64,000 nucleotides of DNA from Sclerodactyla briareus (GCA_026419785.1 JAODTK010005745.1:682001-746000); one strand, 5' to 3'; shown: positions 8,590 to 20,269, counted from the stretch's first letter. Translations and numbers: made by a program. The notes: generated by a model not told the origin, from the letters alone.

Positions 8590-9523
8590 ATGTTTGTATC
8601 GTCTTATTTGAGCTCATTTGACATTTGGTTCTCGAAGTGAACACAGTCAACTTCCATTTGAGCGAGAACGTACGTGACGGTTGGATCGTCGATGGATTCG
8701 GGGAATGGCGCGACCATATTTTTTATAATACGCAAACTCGTGAATCAAAATGGGTGGAAAAATCGATCGTGAACGGAATAATGCTGGAACGTTATCGCCA
8801 CGACGAGCGGAAGCGGGCAGGCAATGTAGAGAAAATGTACTTTCCACTTTCCCACTGATACCCCCACTGCTACGTACGACAACCGCTGGTCTATCCCTAC
8901 CAATGAGTTTGAAAATGACGAAGACGCTACTCCAGGTTTGTGGAGGGCAAACGACCGAAGACATGGGGGTCCATGAACCGCAACACCTGAGCGTCCGAGA
9001 CTCGCAACACCTGAGGGTCGATCACATATCATGGAGGAAACAGCTCCGGCCATGGAAGAAATCGGGAATTTTTGGAGGGAGAGGAGGTAGACCCCAACGT
9101 ACCGACCTCAGATATTTTAGCAGAGGCCAAGGAAGAGATCGAGGAACCTATTGAAATCATTCCCGACACCCAACCGGCCGATCCCTTTCCAGAAACAGAA
9201 CCTTTTGATATCGATCCGACGATCAATTACAAGGCGATGTGATTCCGATCCCATGTAGAAACCCCACCGGTTTTTTTTTTGAAAACAAAAAAACGCCCTC
9301 ACCGGAAACGTGCGTTCGATACTGATCACTCGCAGAGGGGAGTGTTTCCTGGACATCATACCAAAATCCACCTGTGCTTGATGTAGCACTCGGTGAGCCC
9401 CAATCGCAAATCGAAGAAGAGTCACAAAGCAGTAAAGAAGATTCACAATGGGAAATAGTGGACGCTGATGCATCAGAATGGAAAATTGTTGATGAAGACA
9501 GTGATGATATCATTGATGAATGA
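8590..9523 (+). CDS. unit E: WW-like domain followed by acidic region (frameshifted)
   Basis: A TCATTACTAAT sequence precedes an ATG at 8590, whose frame is short. A frame shifted by indel (from 8625) encodes a WW-like domain: GW at residue 20, FYN-x-QTRES-x-W ending at residue 43. The two tryptophans are 23 positions apart, and the YN/T/ES signature is typical of WW folds. Further frames at 9030-9240 and 9436-9523 are strongly acidic (AEAKEEIEEPIEII, then WEIVD and WKIVDEDSDD). WW domains bind PPxY peptides, and unit D immediately upstream encodes one. Whether these pieces are one protein is inferred. I see no stem-loop after this unit. Confidence 0.4.
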
Positions 9524-9893
9524 TGATGATGATGATGAGGGAGAGGAAATTGATGATTAAGAAGAAAGTGATGATGAGGAAGATGAAATTGATGATGATG
9601 AACAAGAGAGAAGGCTTTGATGGATGAATTGATGAGTAGAGAATACGAGGAGGATGTACGAGCATGCTGAGGTATCAGAGAGCAGCGTCTTCGATGAATT
9701 CAACTTTTCAAGCTGATGGAGATGAGTGGATTATTGGATTTGTGGAAGATGCAGTGGCTGCAATTGTACAGTTTAGAGAGATGTATTACGAGCCATACAT
9801 GACATTATCGGCAATATCTTCGACCAACTCATGAATGATTTTGCACAGGGTGATCTCGTCGGTGTTGAAATCGAACACCCTGCCCTATGGTGA
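9524..9893 (+). pseudogene. acidic GAT-rich tail and possible Maverick/Polinton-type protein N-terminus, truncated
   Basis: GATGAT-rich sequence (9524-9625) encodes Asp/Glu runs. It is followed by two overlapping frames, one with DEWIIGFVEDAVAAIVQF and one (9789-9893) with DIIGNIFDQLMNDF and GDLVGVEIEHPAL. The pattern of a helical segment, then a D-L-V-x-V-x-I-x-x-P-x-L strand, recalls the region before family B polymerases in Maverick/Polinton-type proteins. That is from memory of the family and not tested. The sequence stops at 9893, and the AGGTCA-type repeat begins soon after, so any larger gene is cut off. Confidence 0.3.
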
Positions 9894-9929
9894 CGGCAGT
9901 CGCTTGAGTTATCATGTTTACAAGCCAAA

Positions 9930-10750
9930 ATTAGGCAAAATATAAAGTCACAAATTTTTAACAAAATTCACCCCGATCTAAACCAAAAACAACAGGGATT
10001 CCTGTACTCCCCATAAGAAGGCTACACACCAAAATTACAACCTGATCAGACTGACCAACCATTCTGGACTTATCAATGTTTACAAGGTTTTCGCACTGTG
10101 ACCTCTGACCGGACCCCAAAACAACAGGGTTCATCATGCACTCATCATGGGGAACACACATACCAAGTATGGAGTTGATCCATCCAAGTGGGGGTGAGTT
10201 ATCTTGTTAACAATCTAAAATCTGCCAAATTATCAATCTTCCACATTTCCCCATTTTTTCTCAAATCTGACCACCGATTTACACCAAAAGGCATTCTGGG
10301 GTTGTGGTGTTAACAAGATTTTTCAGACTTTGACTTCTCTTGACCTCAGATGACCTTCGACCTGACCCCAAAACAATAGGGATCATGTACTTCATATGGG
10401 GATCCCAAATACCAAGAATGGACTTTATCCATCCAAGTGCGGTCGACCTATCGTGTTAACGAGCTAAAATCTGCCAAATTCATCAATTTTTCACATTTCC
10501 CAATTTTTTCCCAAATCAGAACCCCGATTTACACCAAAAACAAAAGGGGTCCCTGTCACTCTTAAGAAGCTCATACCGAATTTCAACCTGATCGGACCAG
10601 GCATTCTGGTCTCTATTGACCTCAGATGACCTTCGACCTGACCCCAAAACAATAGGGGGCATGTACCCATTATGGGGAACCATATACAAAGTATGAACTT
10701 GATCCATCCAAGCGGGGTCGAGTATCATGTTAACAAGGCTAGGCGTCACA
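9930..10750 (-). repeat. tandem/dispersed repeat with AGGTCA half-sites, minus orientation
   Basis: About three units of roughly 250-300 bp share ACACCAAAAACAACAGGGAT, GACCTCAGATGACCTTCGACC and TATGGGGA...GATCCATCCAAG. Read on the minus strand each contains clustered AGGTCA-like hexamers and GGGTCCCTGTTGTTTTTGGTGT. The same family appears at 18.3-20.1 kb in plus orientation. It may be a tandemly duplicated non-autonomous element. No protein is coded. Confidence 0.8.
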
Positions 10751-10767
10751 CACACACACACACACAG
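10747..10767. repeat. CA microsatellite
   Basis: A (CA)n run of about 20 nt closes the AGGTCA repeat array. Confidence 0.9.
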
Positions 10768-10769
10768 TC

Positions 10770-12060
10770 ACGACTGCATAGATTCCTCTGACTTTGTCAA
10801 AGAATCAAAAACGATACGGAGGCTGCTGGTAGAAACCACATGGATAAAATTCACAAAACTATATACTGAAACGTCTTTGTAACTAAAACATTTGATCATG
10901 GCCATAAAAAAATATTGATGACTCTGAAGAAAATACTTCTTCTGGTTGCATCTATTTATTCTGTGAATCAAGCACGTATTAGTTTTACTTCCATAATTAA
11001 TGAATTGCCTACATGTATGTACTAAGGTAAGGAAGTGAATATTTCGTCCATTCGAACATACCGGCTTACGTGGAGGACTGCTTCAGGGATGCAAGGGAGA
11101 ATCAGTCCAGGAGGCAGCCTTTCAATCTCGGCCCTGGGGGAACGACTCCACCCGACTCAAGCCTTCACGATCGTAGAGGAGCAAGCGATACCGGGTCATG
11201 GTTTACTGGAGGCTGTCCGGCGAGCTTTGCTTCAAAAGCTTCTATGTGTTTGATTTGGAGTATCGTTTTTTTTCGTTTTTCAGAAATCGGGGGGTAAGGG
11301 CAAGGGACATACCTCTACCTCAGTCGGAAGCCTTAGGGTTTTTCTTCTGTCAACCGCACCACAGTAGAACAATGGTGGAGACTTATATTTTGCATGCTTT
11401 TTAAATGGAACCAGAAATGGCGATTTTCGAAACTGATTTTCGAAAGTGATAGCCTCTCTCAGCCTTGACACCCTGTAGTCTGTGCCTCGGTCTGGACCGT
11501 TATTGGTTTCGAGAAAAGAGTCATTCTACCTTACATCACACTGCACTACAGAATGACATGTAGTGTAGCAGCCTGATCGCATCATTGTACGGGTCGATTC
11601 TGAGGAGTGCGGATGTCTCTGATGTCTCCTCTTTCCTCTTACAGACTACGTGAAATATATATTGGTATTATACCGTGATGTCACACTCACTCTTCACAAA
11701 CTCGCCTCAGGCTCAAGTACATAGCTGCAGCCCGACTACTCCTTACAACCAATTTCACAGCTTTTATCTGTGTCATTCTACAGTCCTGTTGCGGTGTCTC
11801 TCCCGATTGGGTATGCGATTTGAATTCCCTTTCCAGGTTGTTTAATCCTTGTTTTTGCGTCTCAGAGGTGTGACTTAGCAGCAGTATCACTAGCCTAGTA
11901 ACAGTTGTGTACTATTACGGTACTATATATACTGCCATTTTAAGCTTAGGCTAACGTTATTTAGCCACTGTACGTTGTTGGCGTTTTCCACAACGTTAGT
12001 GGAGTCAGGGACTTAGTACCCTGTCAATTTGCAGTTTTGCATACTGTTTGCTACTGTTAT
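10770..12060. other. no convincing gene
   Basis: Short open frames at 11035-11300 show no recognisable domain. The stretch may include the 5' region of the DIRS element that follows, but I could not identify its terminal repeat. Confidence 0.35.
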
Positions 12061-12084
12061 ATTTGAATAAAGGAATATTGCTGC

Positions 12085-13132
12085 CATTCTGAATCTGAGT
12101 ACACCTCCAATGGGTCGTTGACCCTTGGGATTTTATATTCAAGCGTACGACAAAGGACGCTGTCTTTGTCAATTGAGACCTATAGAAAAGAAATCGAACC
12201 TTTGTTGTTGGATGACTTGGATTACCAAGAAATTGAAGTGGAGTCTGAACCGACTCCCATTCCCCCTTCAGGCAAAAATTCTGCTGGGTGCTCATTGACC
12301 CAAGATGAGAGTGTCAGGCAAGAATTATCTGCACTGAAAGCACAAGTGGGCACTATCTAGTAAAGCACCTCTGTAGTGATTCTTCTGGCCCTGCTTCTAA
12401 GAAACCCAGACTAGGGCTGTTAGACCAAGGCCCTGGTAGTTCAAATGATCAAGGCAGAACCCTTAGTTGAATCGGGTACTGATGATCCATGCTTGGACAT
12501 CGCTTCCACTAGTGGCAGTATTGGGGCAGTAGTTCCTTCTGCCTTGCATCAAGACGAGGAGCATAGCGACCTATTTCAAACTCTGTAGTCTGACCTTGTG
12601 TTAGTCACCCCTACTGGGGCAGACAGGGAACCACAGTTAGCTAAACTCATCACTAGCTTGTGCCGAGAGCGCCTTTCTGACACCAAATTGAATGAAAAAG
12701 TAGCGCAATACGACCAACCTGGAAATTTGGATTGTCTTCAAGTCACTAAGGTCAACAGTTCTTGCAAAGTTGTTCAACGAACGTCTGCTTGCTAAGGCGG
12801 CCTTGATAAAGACACTATTGTGATGGCACTTACGGACGCGCTGGCCTTTTTGGGGTCAGCTAACATAGACTCACAACTACCTGGACGCTGAATGAGGAAA
12901 GCCCGAACTGAGATTCAAATCGCTTTGCTCTCGATCAAATCCTGTCACTACTCTCTTGTTTGGTGACGACATATCCCAGAAAGTCAAGGACATTTCAGAG
13001 GCTTCTAAGGTAGGCAAGAGTTGTCTGGCTACAGCACAGTACAATCAGCCAAGTTGTCGAGGTCGAGGGTCGTTTCGCGGTGTACAGCACCGGGGCCGTG
13101 GAACATACCAAGCTGGAAGAGGCTCTTTCTAA
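12085..13132 (+). pseudogene. DIRS gag-like protein, fragmented
   Basis: Pieces in several frames match the usual DIRS ORF1 order. An acidic N-terminal part (12118-12360, LLLDDLDYQEIEVESE) comes first. Next is a segment LAKLITSLCRERLSDTKLNEK (12598-12795; one residue over-long motifs omitted), then [19 protein letters not shown] around 12944-13010. The end is arginine/glycine-rich ([15 protein letters not shown]) and stops at 13130. Gag of this class packages element RNA. The reverse transcriptase frame starts close by in another frame, as is usual for DIRS. Confidence 0.7.
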
Positions 13133-13145
13133 GGGGCCGGGGTCG

Positions 13146-13823
13146 GAGCAGGGGTTCTCGATGCCCTTACCATTACTGACTTCAGGTAAGCCTGCGTTTC
13201 ATCCTGTTGACCATTCAGTTGCAGGCCGTATTCGCTTTTTCCGCCGCAATTGGGAACACATTACCTATGATGCCATGATCTTGAGATACGTGTCAGGCTA
13301 TGAAATAGATGTGGGCAATCCTCCTTCCAAGCAAACTCGGTTGCCGAGTTCCAGGTATTCACATGCAGAGTCAATTAGGATTAATCAGGAGGTGCAAACG
13401 TTGGTAGGAAAAGGGGTGCTAGAGGAAGCAACCCCAGACCCTAATCAATTCCTGCCACCTATTTTGCTCACTCCAAAAAGTGATGGCTCTTACAGAATGA
13501 TCCTGAATTTGCGTTGTTTAAATCAGAGTGTCAATTATCATCATTTCAAAGTGGACTCTCTTCAGTCAGCCATCAGACTAGTAACGCCCAGTTGTTTCAT
13601 GGCAACCATTGATCTAAAAGGTGCTTACTATACTGTCCCGATTGCGGCCGACAGTCTGAAATATTTACGTTTTGTTTGGAACGATACTATTTTCCAGTAT
13701 ACCTGCTTGCCAAATGGGCTGTCATCAGCCCCTAGATTATTTACAAAACTTTTAAAACCAGCTTTGTCCAAGTTGCGCTTAAATGGACACCTGTGTCTTG
13801 CATACATTGATGACATTTCTTAG
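13146..13823 (+). pseudogene. DIRS reverse transcriptase domain
   Basis: The longest undamaged frame of the element. It contains IRFFRRNWEHITYDAMIL (the DIRS pre-RT motif), SDGSYRMILNLRCLN, MATIDLKGAYYTVPIA, FQYTCLPNGLSSAPRLFTK and YIDD at 13803-13814. The RT active-site aspartates are present (IDLKGAY and YIDD). Two departures from the family are visible: G for D in DLKDAY and N for F in LPFGL. A stop at 13821 directly after YIDDIS and lost sequence after it end the domain early. It would copy element RNA into DNA in the host cell. As written it is inactive. Confidence 0.9.
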
Positions 13824-13849
13824 CAGATACACTCGAAGCATGCCGCTTT

Positions 13850-15179
13850 ACGGTGAATGAAACTATCCATTTGTTCTCTCAGCTTGGTTTCCTTGTTTTA
13901 TCCGTCAAATCAAACCTAGAGTCCTTCGCAAGCCATCACTTTTCTGGGGTTCATTATAACTCCCTGGACAGTACTGTTCGGCCGACGTCCTAAAGGTCAC
14001 TAAAACCCTCACAGCTATTAGACATTGCTCTTGGCATCAGTCAATCTATCCGCGAAGGTGGCTATCCTTGTGGTTATTGGTATCTTGGTTTCCCGGGGTA
14101 CAGTTGGTATCTTTGTTTTCCGGGAAATTGCATTATCGGAAGCTTGAAATAGATAAAAAGGCTAATCTTTCAAATTATGATCTCACATGTGCCTCATTCC
14201 AGCCGCTCATCGCTAATCTTTCAAATTATGATGCTCACCATTGGCCGTCAGTCCAGGCCCGCTCAGGATGAAATACTCTCTTGGTGGCTCACTCACTTAC
14301 ATTCTGCTTTTAAGCCTATTCATGAGCCTACGTTGTAATTATACAATTTCGTCTAATTCAGGTTGGGGGCAGTTACGCAGGGCCAACTGGCCTCCGGATT
14401 GGACCCGGATGAGAGTAAACTCCATGTTAATGTTTTAGAGTTAATGGCTATTTTCAATGGCCTTAAAGCTTTATATGTTCTTCATTTACACACAACATGT
14501 GCGGGTTATGACAGACAATACACTGCGTCTCATATATTCTGACCATGGGTGGCACTCCTCTCGTTCATGCAATTCTGTAGCTTGTGCCATTTGGTCTTGG
14601 TGCAACACTCGTAACATATGGCTTCAGTAGTCATATACCTGGCAAACAAAATATTCATGCAACAGCAGAATGTCTCTCCCATCCACCTAATGAAAACTTA
14701 AAATGACTGTTCAGACAAATCATTTTTTACCTCTATAACAATCGTTGTGGGAGAACACTCAGAATAGACCTCTTTGCAACAAAGTTGAACAGACGTTGAA
14801 ACCTACTCAGCATTGTACCTGAACCTGAGGCACTATACATTGATGTCTTTCATCTTTCAGTTGGTCATCAGATTTTTTCATGGCTTTCCCCCCTTTTCAG
14901 CCTCCTCGCCATGACCTACAGAAATGTAGAGGGATAAGGCTTTCCGGCCTAACTAGGTTGCCCAATTGCCCCAGAATGGCCACCCAACCCTGGTATCCCA
15001 AACGCTTCCGATTGACCAGTGCAGGATGCCGAGGCTGGTACCGGCACGCAAGGACCCGCTCCTCGCGCTATCATGAAGGTAGATCGTCACCCCCTCCTCC
15101 CCCAAGCTGGGCGGCTCCTGGCTGTGTCGTTGTGTCAGGGAAACCCAAGAAGGGCGGGACTTTCCACCTGTACCTCTGA
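13850..15179 (+). pseudogene. DIRS RNase H and C-terminal domain remnants
   Basis: In shifting frames the order is LVSWFPGVQLV and YRKLEIDK (about 14080-14160), SNSGWGQ with WPP (about 14352-14400, the RNase H first strand), VMTDNT (about 14505), WSWCNTRNIWL with HIPGK (about 14600-14650), IDLFATKLNRR (14764) and TQPWYPK (about 14985). This is the expected order of the RNase H and the C-terminal methyltransferase-like part of DIRS polyproteins. Many stops and indels show decay. Confidence 0.75.
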
Positions 15180-15239
15180 AGTCATTCTCTCGTCATGGGC
15201 TACTTTCGACCAAAAACAGTACAGGCCCTACCAAATCGC

Positions 15240-16250
15240 TGGATCCGCGGAACAACTGGGAGGCCCGCTACTACTCACGTCTGGAGTAAACGTGGTGACC
15301 AAAGTAACATGTTCCGATGAGAATACAGATAAAGACGCTGAAGCAACATAGGAGGCCCAGCTCTCTCATCTGGAGTAAACAGCGGTGACCAAAGTAACAG
15401 TTTCGATGAGAATACAGATAAAGAAGCTGAGCGGAACAACGGGAGGCCCAGCTACTTCCACTCTGGAGTAAACAGTGGTGACCAAGTACAGTCTGAGAGA
15501 AAACAGATGAAGAATCTGGCAGGACAACGGTGGGGGGAGGCCCCGCGCTTCGCACTCTTGAGTAAACATTGGTTTGTACCAAAGTAATCAGTTTTGATAG
15601 ACTACAGATAAGGAGCTGATGAGAATCAGCAGGCGACCCAAGAGGCTGTCATAGCACTGTTCCAGTAGTTCTCTCTGTGTAGAAAAAGTGGTGACCAAAG
15701 TAACAGTTTCGATGAGAATAACATATTAGCTGAAGAAACACCAGGCAGAACCCGAGAGGCTGTCATAACAGTGTTCCAAATAGGTCTCTCCCTGGAGAAA
15801 TATGGTGGAAATTGGAAACCCAAGTAACAATGGCTGGTGAAAAAACAGTTAAAGAAGCTGAAGAGGAACAATGGGGGACCCAGGAGGCTGTCATAGTCAC
15901 TGTTCCAAATAGTTTGCTCTCAAGAGAAAACAGTAGTGACCAAAGTAACAGTTTTTTTGGTGACATTACAGATAAAGATTGAAGAGGAACAACAAGAGGA
16001 CCCAAGGGCGTCTGCACCATTCCACATCGTTCCCTCCCTGATTAAAAAGTGGTGATGAATGTGAGAGTTCTCATGAGATTACAGAAGAAGCTGAGGAACA
16101 AAAACAAGGAGACTCAGAAGGTTGCCATAACTCTAGTCCAAGCATTCTCTCTCTCCTGGAGAGGAACAATAGTGACCAAGTACCAGTTGTGGGACAGTAC
16201 GATAGTGGGCACTGGCAGAAACACAGGAGACCCAAGAGGCTGTCATAGCA
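15240..16250 (+). repeat. tandem repeat, 90 to 120 bp unit, about nine copies, possibly coding
   Basis: The marker GTGACCAAAGTAACAGTTTC recurs at about 15297, 15386, 15477, 15576, 15690, 15810, 15930, 16050 and 16170. Spacings are about 90 nt in the first copies and close to 120 nt in the later ones, both multiples of three. In one frame each unit reads like DQSNSFDENTDKEAEEEQ plus an EAVITVFQ-type segment, so it could be a 30-40 residue acidic protein repeat. Indels break the frame between copies. Confidence 0.75.
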
Positions 16251-16289
16251 TTCCCAATAGTTCTCTTCCTGGAAAAGATGATGAGTGCT

Positions 16290-16374
16290 GGTTGAGACCG
16301 ATGAGTGGCAGAGTGACAGTGATTATGTACCTGATGATGATGATACTGATGTTAATGCATCCTTGCTCACTTGA
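16290..16374 (+). other. possible 3' coding end with acidic tail
   Basis: The frame TDEWQSDSDYVPDDDDTDV continues to a TGA at 16372-16374 immediately after the 120-bp repeat. It looks like the acidic C-terminus of the repeat-bearing protein. The family is not recognised and the start is unknown. Confidence 0.3.
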
Positions 16375-17160
16375 ACAATCTTGATGATAACACCAGAAAG
16401 CCTACAAGGGGAAAGTATGATAAGCAAACTGTTGCCAGTACAAAACACCTCGCTTGCTTTGAGCTTGGCCTTCCACTCAGGAATTGTGCCTAGATACATA
16501 TATTTGCCAGAAACATACTGTACCCTTTCTGTATGGTTCCATTTCCCTGTCCTGAAGTTTTTCCACCCTGTTTTCCTTGGCTTTATTTTCATACTAATTG
16601 AATGCAACTACAATTTGATCACCTGCCTAATTTTGTGTAAAGCCTCGCTGAATAATTTAGGGTGAAAGCCTCTTTCAAACTGTTTCAATCAATGTATATT
16701 AGAAAGCTGCTTGCCCTACTGATTATTGAAATTCTGGTCTAGAACAGCTGCTCATTCTTTCAGAGACATGTGAAGTCTCACAAGGTTGCATGATATTCAT
16801 AATTAACTGGAGCACTATATGAACTATGTTCGCTGATGGATGAAGCAATTCATGTTTGATCCATACAGAACCAGCTTGGCAACAATAGTCATCTCACAGA
16901 ACCTTACCAGTATTATCCCTATGTCTATTTATTATTATGGCAAATTCCTGGTTTTTCACTTTTAGCTTCAACAGGAAATTCTGCAAATTACTGGGGAGCA
17001 GCTGACACCCACCGCCGGACAATTCTGCTAGTCATCAACAGCAGAAAAGAGAGGGCTGGAGAGAAGAAGTTGTAGCACCCTTTTCCAAGAAAAGCTTGCA
17101 TTGACTAGATGAAAATTCGGGTAACATTTGTAAGCTTCCTCAATTTTTTGTCCTAAACTT
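16375..17160. other. no gene seen
   Basis: AT-rich sequence without recognisable coding or repeat structure. Confidence 0.5.
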
Positions 17161-17165
17161 GAAGC

Positions 17166-17215
17166 AGTGGTTTTCAACCTGGGGTTTGCGTACCCCCAGG
17201 GGTGTGCAGATGGGG
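17166..17215 (+). mobile_element. hAT-type terminal sequence (solo end)
   Basis: CAGTGGTTTTCAACCTGGGG followed by a TACCCCCAGGGGTGTGCAGA palindrome is the classic end of many animal hAT/Charlie-type elements. I did not find a matching inverted end nearby, so it may be a fragment or a short non-autonomous copy. Confidence 0.45.
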
Positions 17216-17229
17216 GTAGACGATCATCC

Positions 17230-18290
17230 TATGGCGTCATGTAAGTTTACAACCAGAAACAGAACTATGCCTAATTGTCGTTTACAATGTGTTCCGTTAG
17301 GTTTTGTTACATTTTGATATTAACTGTGTTTAATCATGTTGATGTCATCATAGATACAGGCAGGAGCATTGCTCTTGTAGCACCAATTTCTTTCCGTCTT
17401 ATCTGTGATCCCAAAGTTGATCTTGACACATGACTGTGTTCACCATCCATTATTGTACAAACAATTTTTTGAGGTCTTCTTCGCGGTCTTAGCCCATGCC
17501 AATGACCATAAGGGTTCCCCTGACATATCTGCAACCAAAATGCCTAAGATAAACTTTTCACACACCCTGGCATTCTTCAGATAATCTGGTGACTATACCT
17601 CTTATGGTTGTGTCCTAATGCTAAAACAATAGGTCCTCACTCTTTTGTATTTGCGAGTTGAGTATGCGATTTGTCCTTGATACATGCGTCTGATTCTTCG
17701 TGTATCGTGCTGAAGGAGGAGTGTCGTCTACGCATGCCCGTCCGGATGGGGTACCAGAAGGCTTCTTTTGGGTCGGGCGAAGCATTTCTTTCTGCCTTGT
17801 TTCAGCCGATATGACTCTCAGGTTCGCCATAACACATTGGTGTGAAGGGGATTTCACCCTTTCTGTACGGGCATACCTCTCCCGCTATTTGAACCGAATG
17901 AGAGGGGGGGGGGGGGGGGTGTGGGTTTTGTATGGTCGGCGTCGGCCACAATGTGGGAGGGATATGCCTGTACAAACGAAAAGTTGAAGTCCCCTTCATT
18001 AATGGGCAATAGTAGGTGGTGAATGGACCGACGTGGGGTGAGTGTGGTAAACAACTGGAAATTTCAAACATACTGGTGGGCACAATTGGTCGGCTCATCT
18101 TTTCCTTAAGCCTAGGCCTTTGATAATCTTATGTGTACTAGGGTTGTAAATAACTATCAATGACACACTACTTACATCGGTAAGGGGGGGGGTAATCTTA
18201 AGTGGTAACGTTTGAGAGAAACTTTCTGGGATCAAACCTGAAAGCAGTCACATAAAACATTTTTGAATTCCGTGGCCGGGAAGGCAAAAG
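17230..18290. other. no gene seen; contains a poly-G run
   Basis: A G homopolymer of about 14 nt lies at 17906. Open frames on either strand around 17.7-18.1 kb include this run and are not convincing. No repeat family is recognised. Confidence 0.4.
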
Positions 18291-18299
18291 GAATCTATG

Positions 18300-20060
18300 C
18301 GATCATCTGTGTCACCTAAGGTCTTAGAGGTCAAGGTCTGGACAAACCTGGTTTGCAACACGATCATTTTTCTACAAATAAGCAGTATTGGCCTCCATAC
18401 TTGGCCTGTGGGTTTGGACTTTGGAGTAGATGAATCCCTATTTTTTGAAGTAAGGGCCAAGGTTAACAAATCCAAAGACGAAAAAACATGTATGCAATTA
18501 CCTATCATATGGTGCAACCAAAAGATGTAGAGAGCTCATTCTTGGAAGTGTAGGGATGGCCATGTGAAGTGATTATTCCTTTGTTTGTGGGCTAGCTCAA
18601 GGGTCACCTAAGTGGATCAACAGAGGTCAAAGTCTAAAACATACTTGTGATAACTGTTTCATGGAAGATGTAGAGGGCTGGTACTTAGTATTCTTGTCAA
18701 CTGTGTGGGTAGATGGGTCCCTGTTGTTTTTTGTGTCAAGGTCAAGCGAGGTCAAATTCTGAAACCTTAAGGGGCGATTACTTTTCACTGCCAAGATTTT
18801 ATAGCCCAATTTGACTATGTACAGTGGTTGGCTAGAATCCATTTTGGCTGATCCCTGTTGTTTTTGGGTAAGGTCATAGGTCACTTGTGGTCAGCAGAGG
18901 TCAAAGTCAAAGATTCCAGTAAACATGGTAACTGTTCAATGCAAAGATACAGAGGGCCCTAGTTGGCATGACGGTTGACTATATGGAAGCCAAATCTTGG
19001 TGTGCTTAAGGGTCATGCCATCTTGGATAAAAGTTTTTAAAAAAAAAAATCTTCATTTTATAGTGTCAATAAATCATGTTAGAAAGTCCTCTCTCCAGTC
19101 TCCTCCAGGAAGAGCATATATCAGGCATATCACTATGGCCTCGTGGTAGTGAGGGCATTGTTATACAAGTATAAGACAGCCACTTTAGCAAAAATCACTA
19201 CACAGTGTTGAGTTCTTGTTAGCTCATACTATGTATGAGTTTTATGCCATCTGCAGATTACCTGGGAACTCAAAAGTGACATTTTATTGTCAAGCAATCA
19301 AAAGGCCTCTGCCCTGTGCATATAGTGAATTATAATTAAGAGGCTAAAATTAAACAGATAATCAAATACATGGCATTCTGGACCTAATTAATGAAACGGT
19401 TTAATATATTTTTTCGTATGTATGTTCTGCATTATGATTTTATCAACCGCAACATTGTTGGGTCAGGTTGAAGGTCATCTGTGGTAAGAAGTTAGGAAAA
19501 TCCTTGTAAACATGACGAGTTTAGAGTGCCTGGTCTAATCATGAAATGTAGTGTGCACCTTTTTATTGGGGGTAGTGCCAAAAGCATTATGACTTAGTTA
19601 CTTTGTCAGAGTCTGGAAGCTGTGAGCGTCGATGTCACCAGACATCTCATTGGGCATTGTGGTAAATCTAGCCTTGTTAGGGCTGTGTCCGGTTGAGTAG
19701 TGATGGGTGTTTGGGACTTATTCTACACTTGACCAGGGGGCACGCACTACCGTCTATCATTCAGTAGGACAGAGCCCAATATAGCCCTCCTTGCTGCTGA
19801 CAAACACCCTGTTTGTGGTGTAGAACGAAAGAGTCATTTTTCATAATAAAAGAATATTGGGAATTTGTGAAAATGTGATAGCTGTGATGTTTTGCCCGGG
19901 TTTGTATGTTCATGTTATGATTACATGAAGCCTATGTTAGGGGTCAGGTCAAATGTCACCTGAGTGAGCTGAGGTGAGTTCATTGTAATCACAATACTTA
20001 TCTTGTACAGATTAAATTAGGCTGAATCACTCACATTTTGAGATAAAAGGTCATCTGTGG
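18300..20060 (+). repeat. AGGTCA-bearing repeat family, plus orientation
   Basis: Units at about 18310, 18597 and 18870, and looser ones at about 19450 and 19920, share GGTCACNTGTGGTCANCAGAGG, TCAAAGTC, TGTTTCATGGAAGATGTAGAG and TGGGTCCCTGTTGTTTTT. These match the reverse complement of the array at 9.9-10.75 kb. Each unit has several direct AGGTCA hexamers, the half-site of nuclear hormone receptors. That may be coincidental. Intervening sequence (19.02-19.44 kb) shows no feature. Confidence 0.75.
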
Positions 20061-20269
20061 TTGTAGATCAAGATATAAAGCGGGCATCGTGTGGGAATTC
20101 ATAGCATGCCATAGTAACAAAGAAAACTGCAGTATCTGACCCACTTGGTGGTGTCAACAGATACAGCAGCATTACCATGGGACTATGACAGCAGTACAGA
20201 CCATCTGTGTCTTGAAACAATGACGGCAGAAGTGCTGCAAAATGTGTATGTTCTGCATTGCTACCCTTC

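Larger units (their letters stand above)
12085..15180 (+). mobile_element. DIRS-type retroelement, decayed
   Basis: The order is a gag-like region, reverse transcriptase, RNase H and the C-terminal domain typical of DIRS polyproteins, all on plus. The tyrosine recombinase was not found downstream: the sequence changes to a tandem repeat at about 15.24 kb. Inverted terminal repeats and the internal complementary region of DIRS elements were not identified. Frameshifts and stops throughout show that it is not active as written. Confidence 0.85.
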
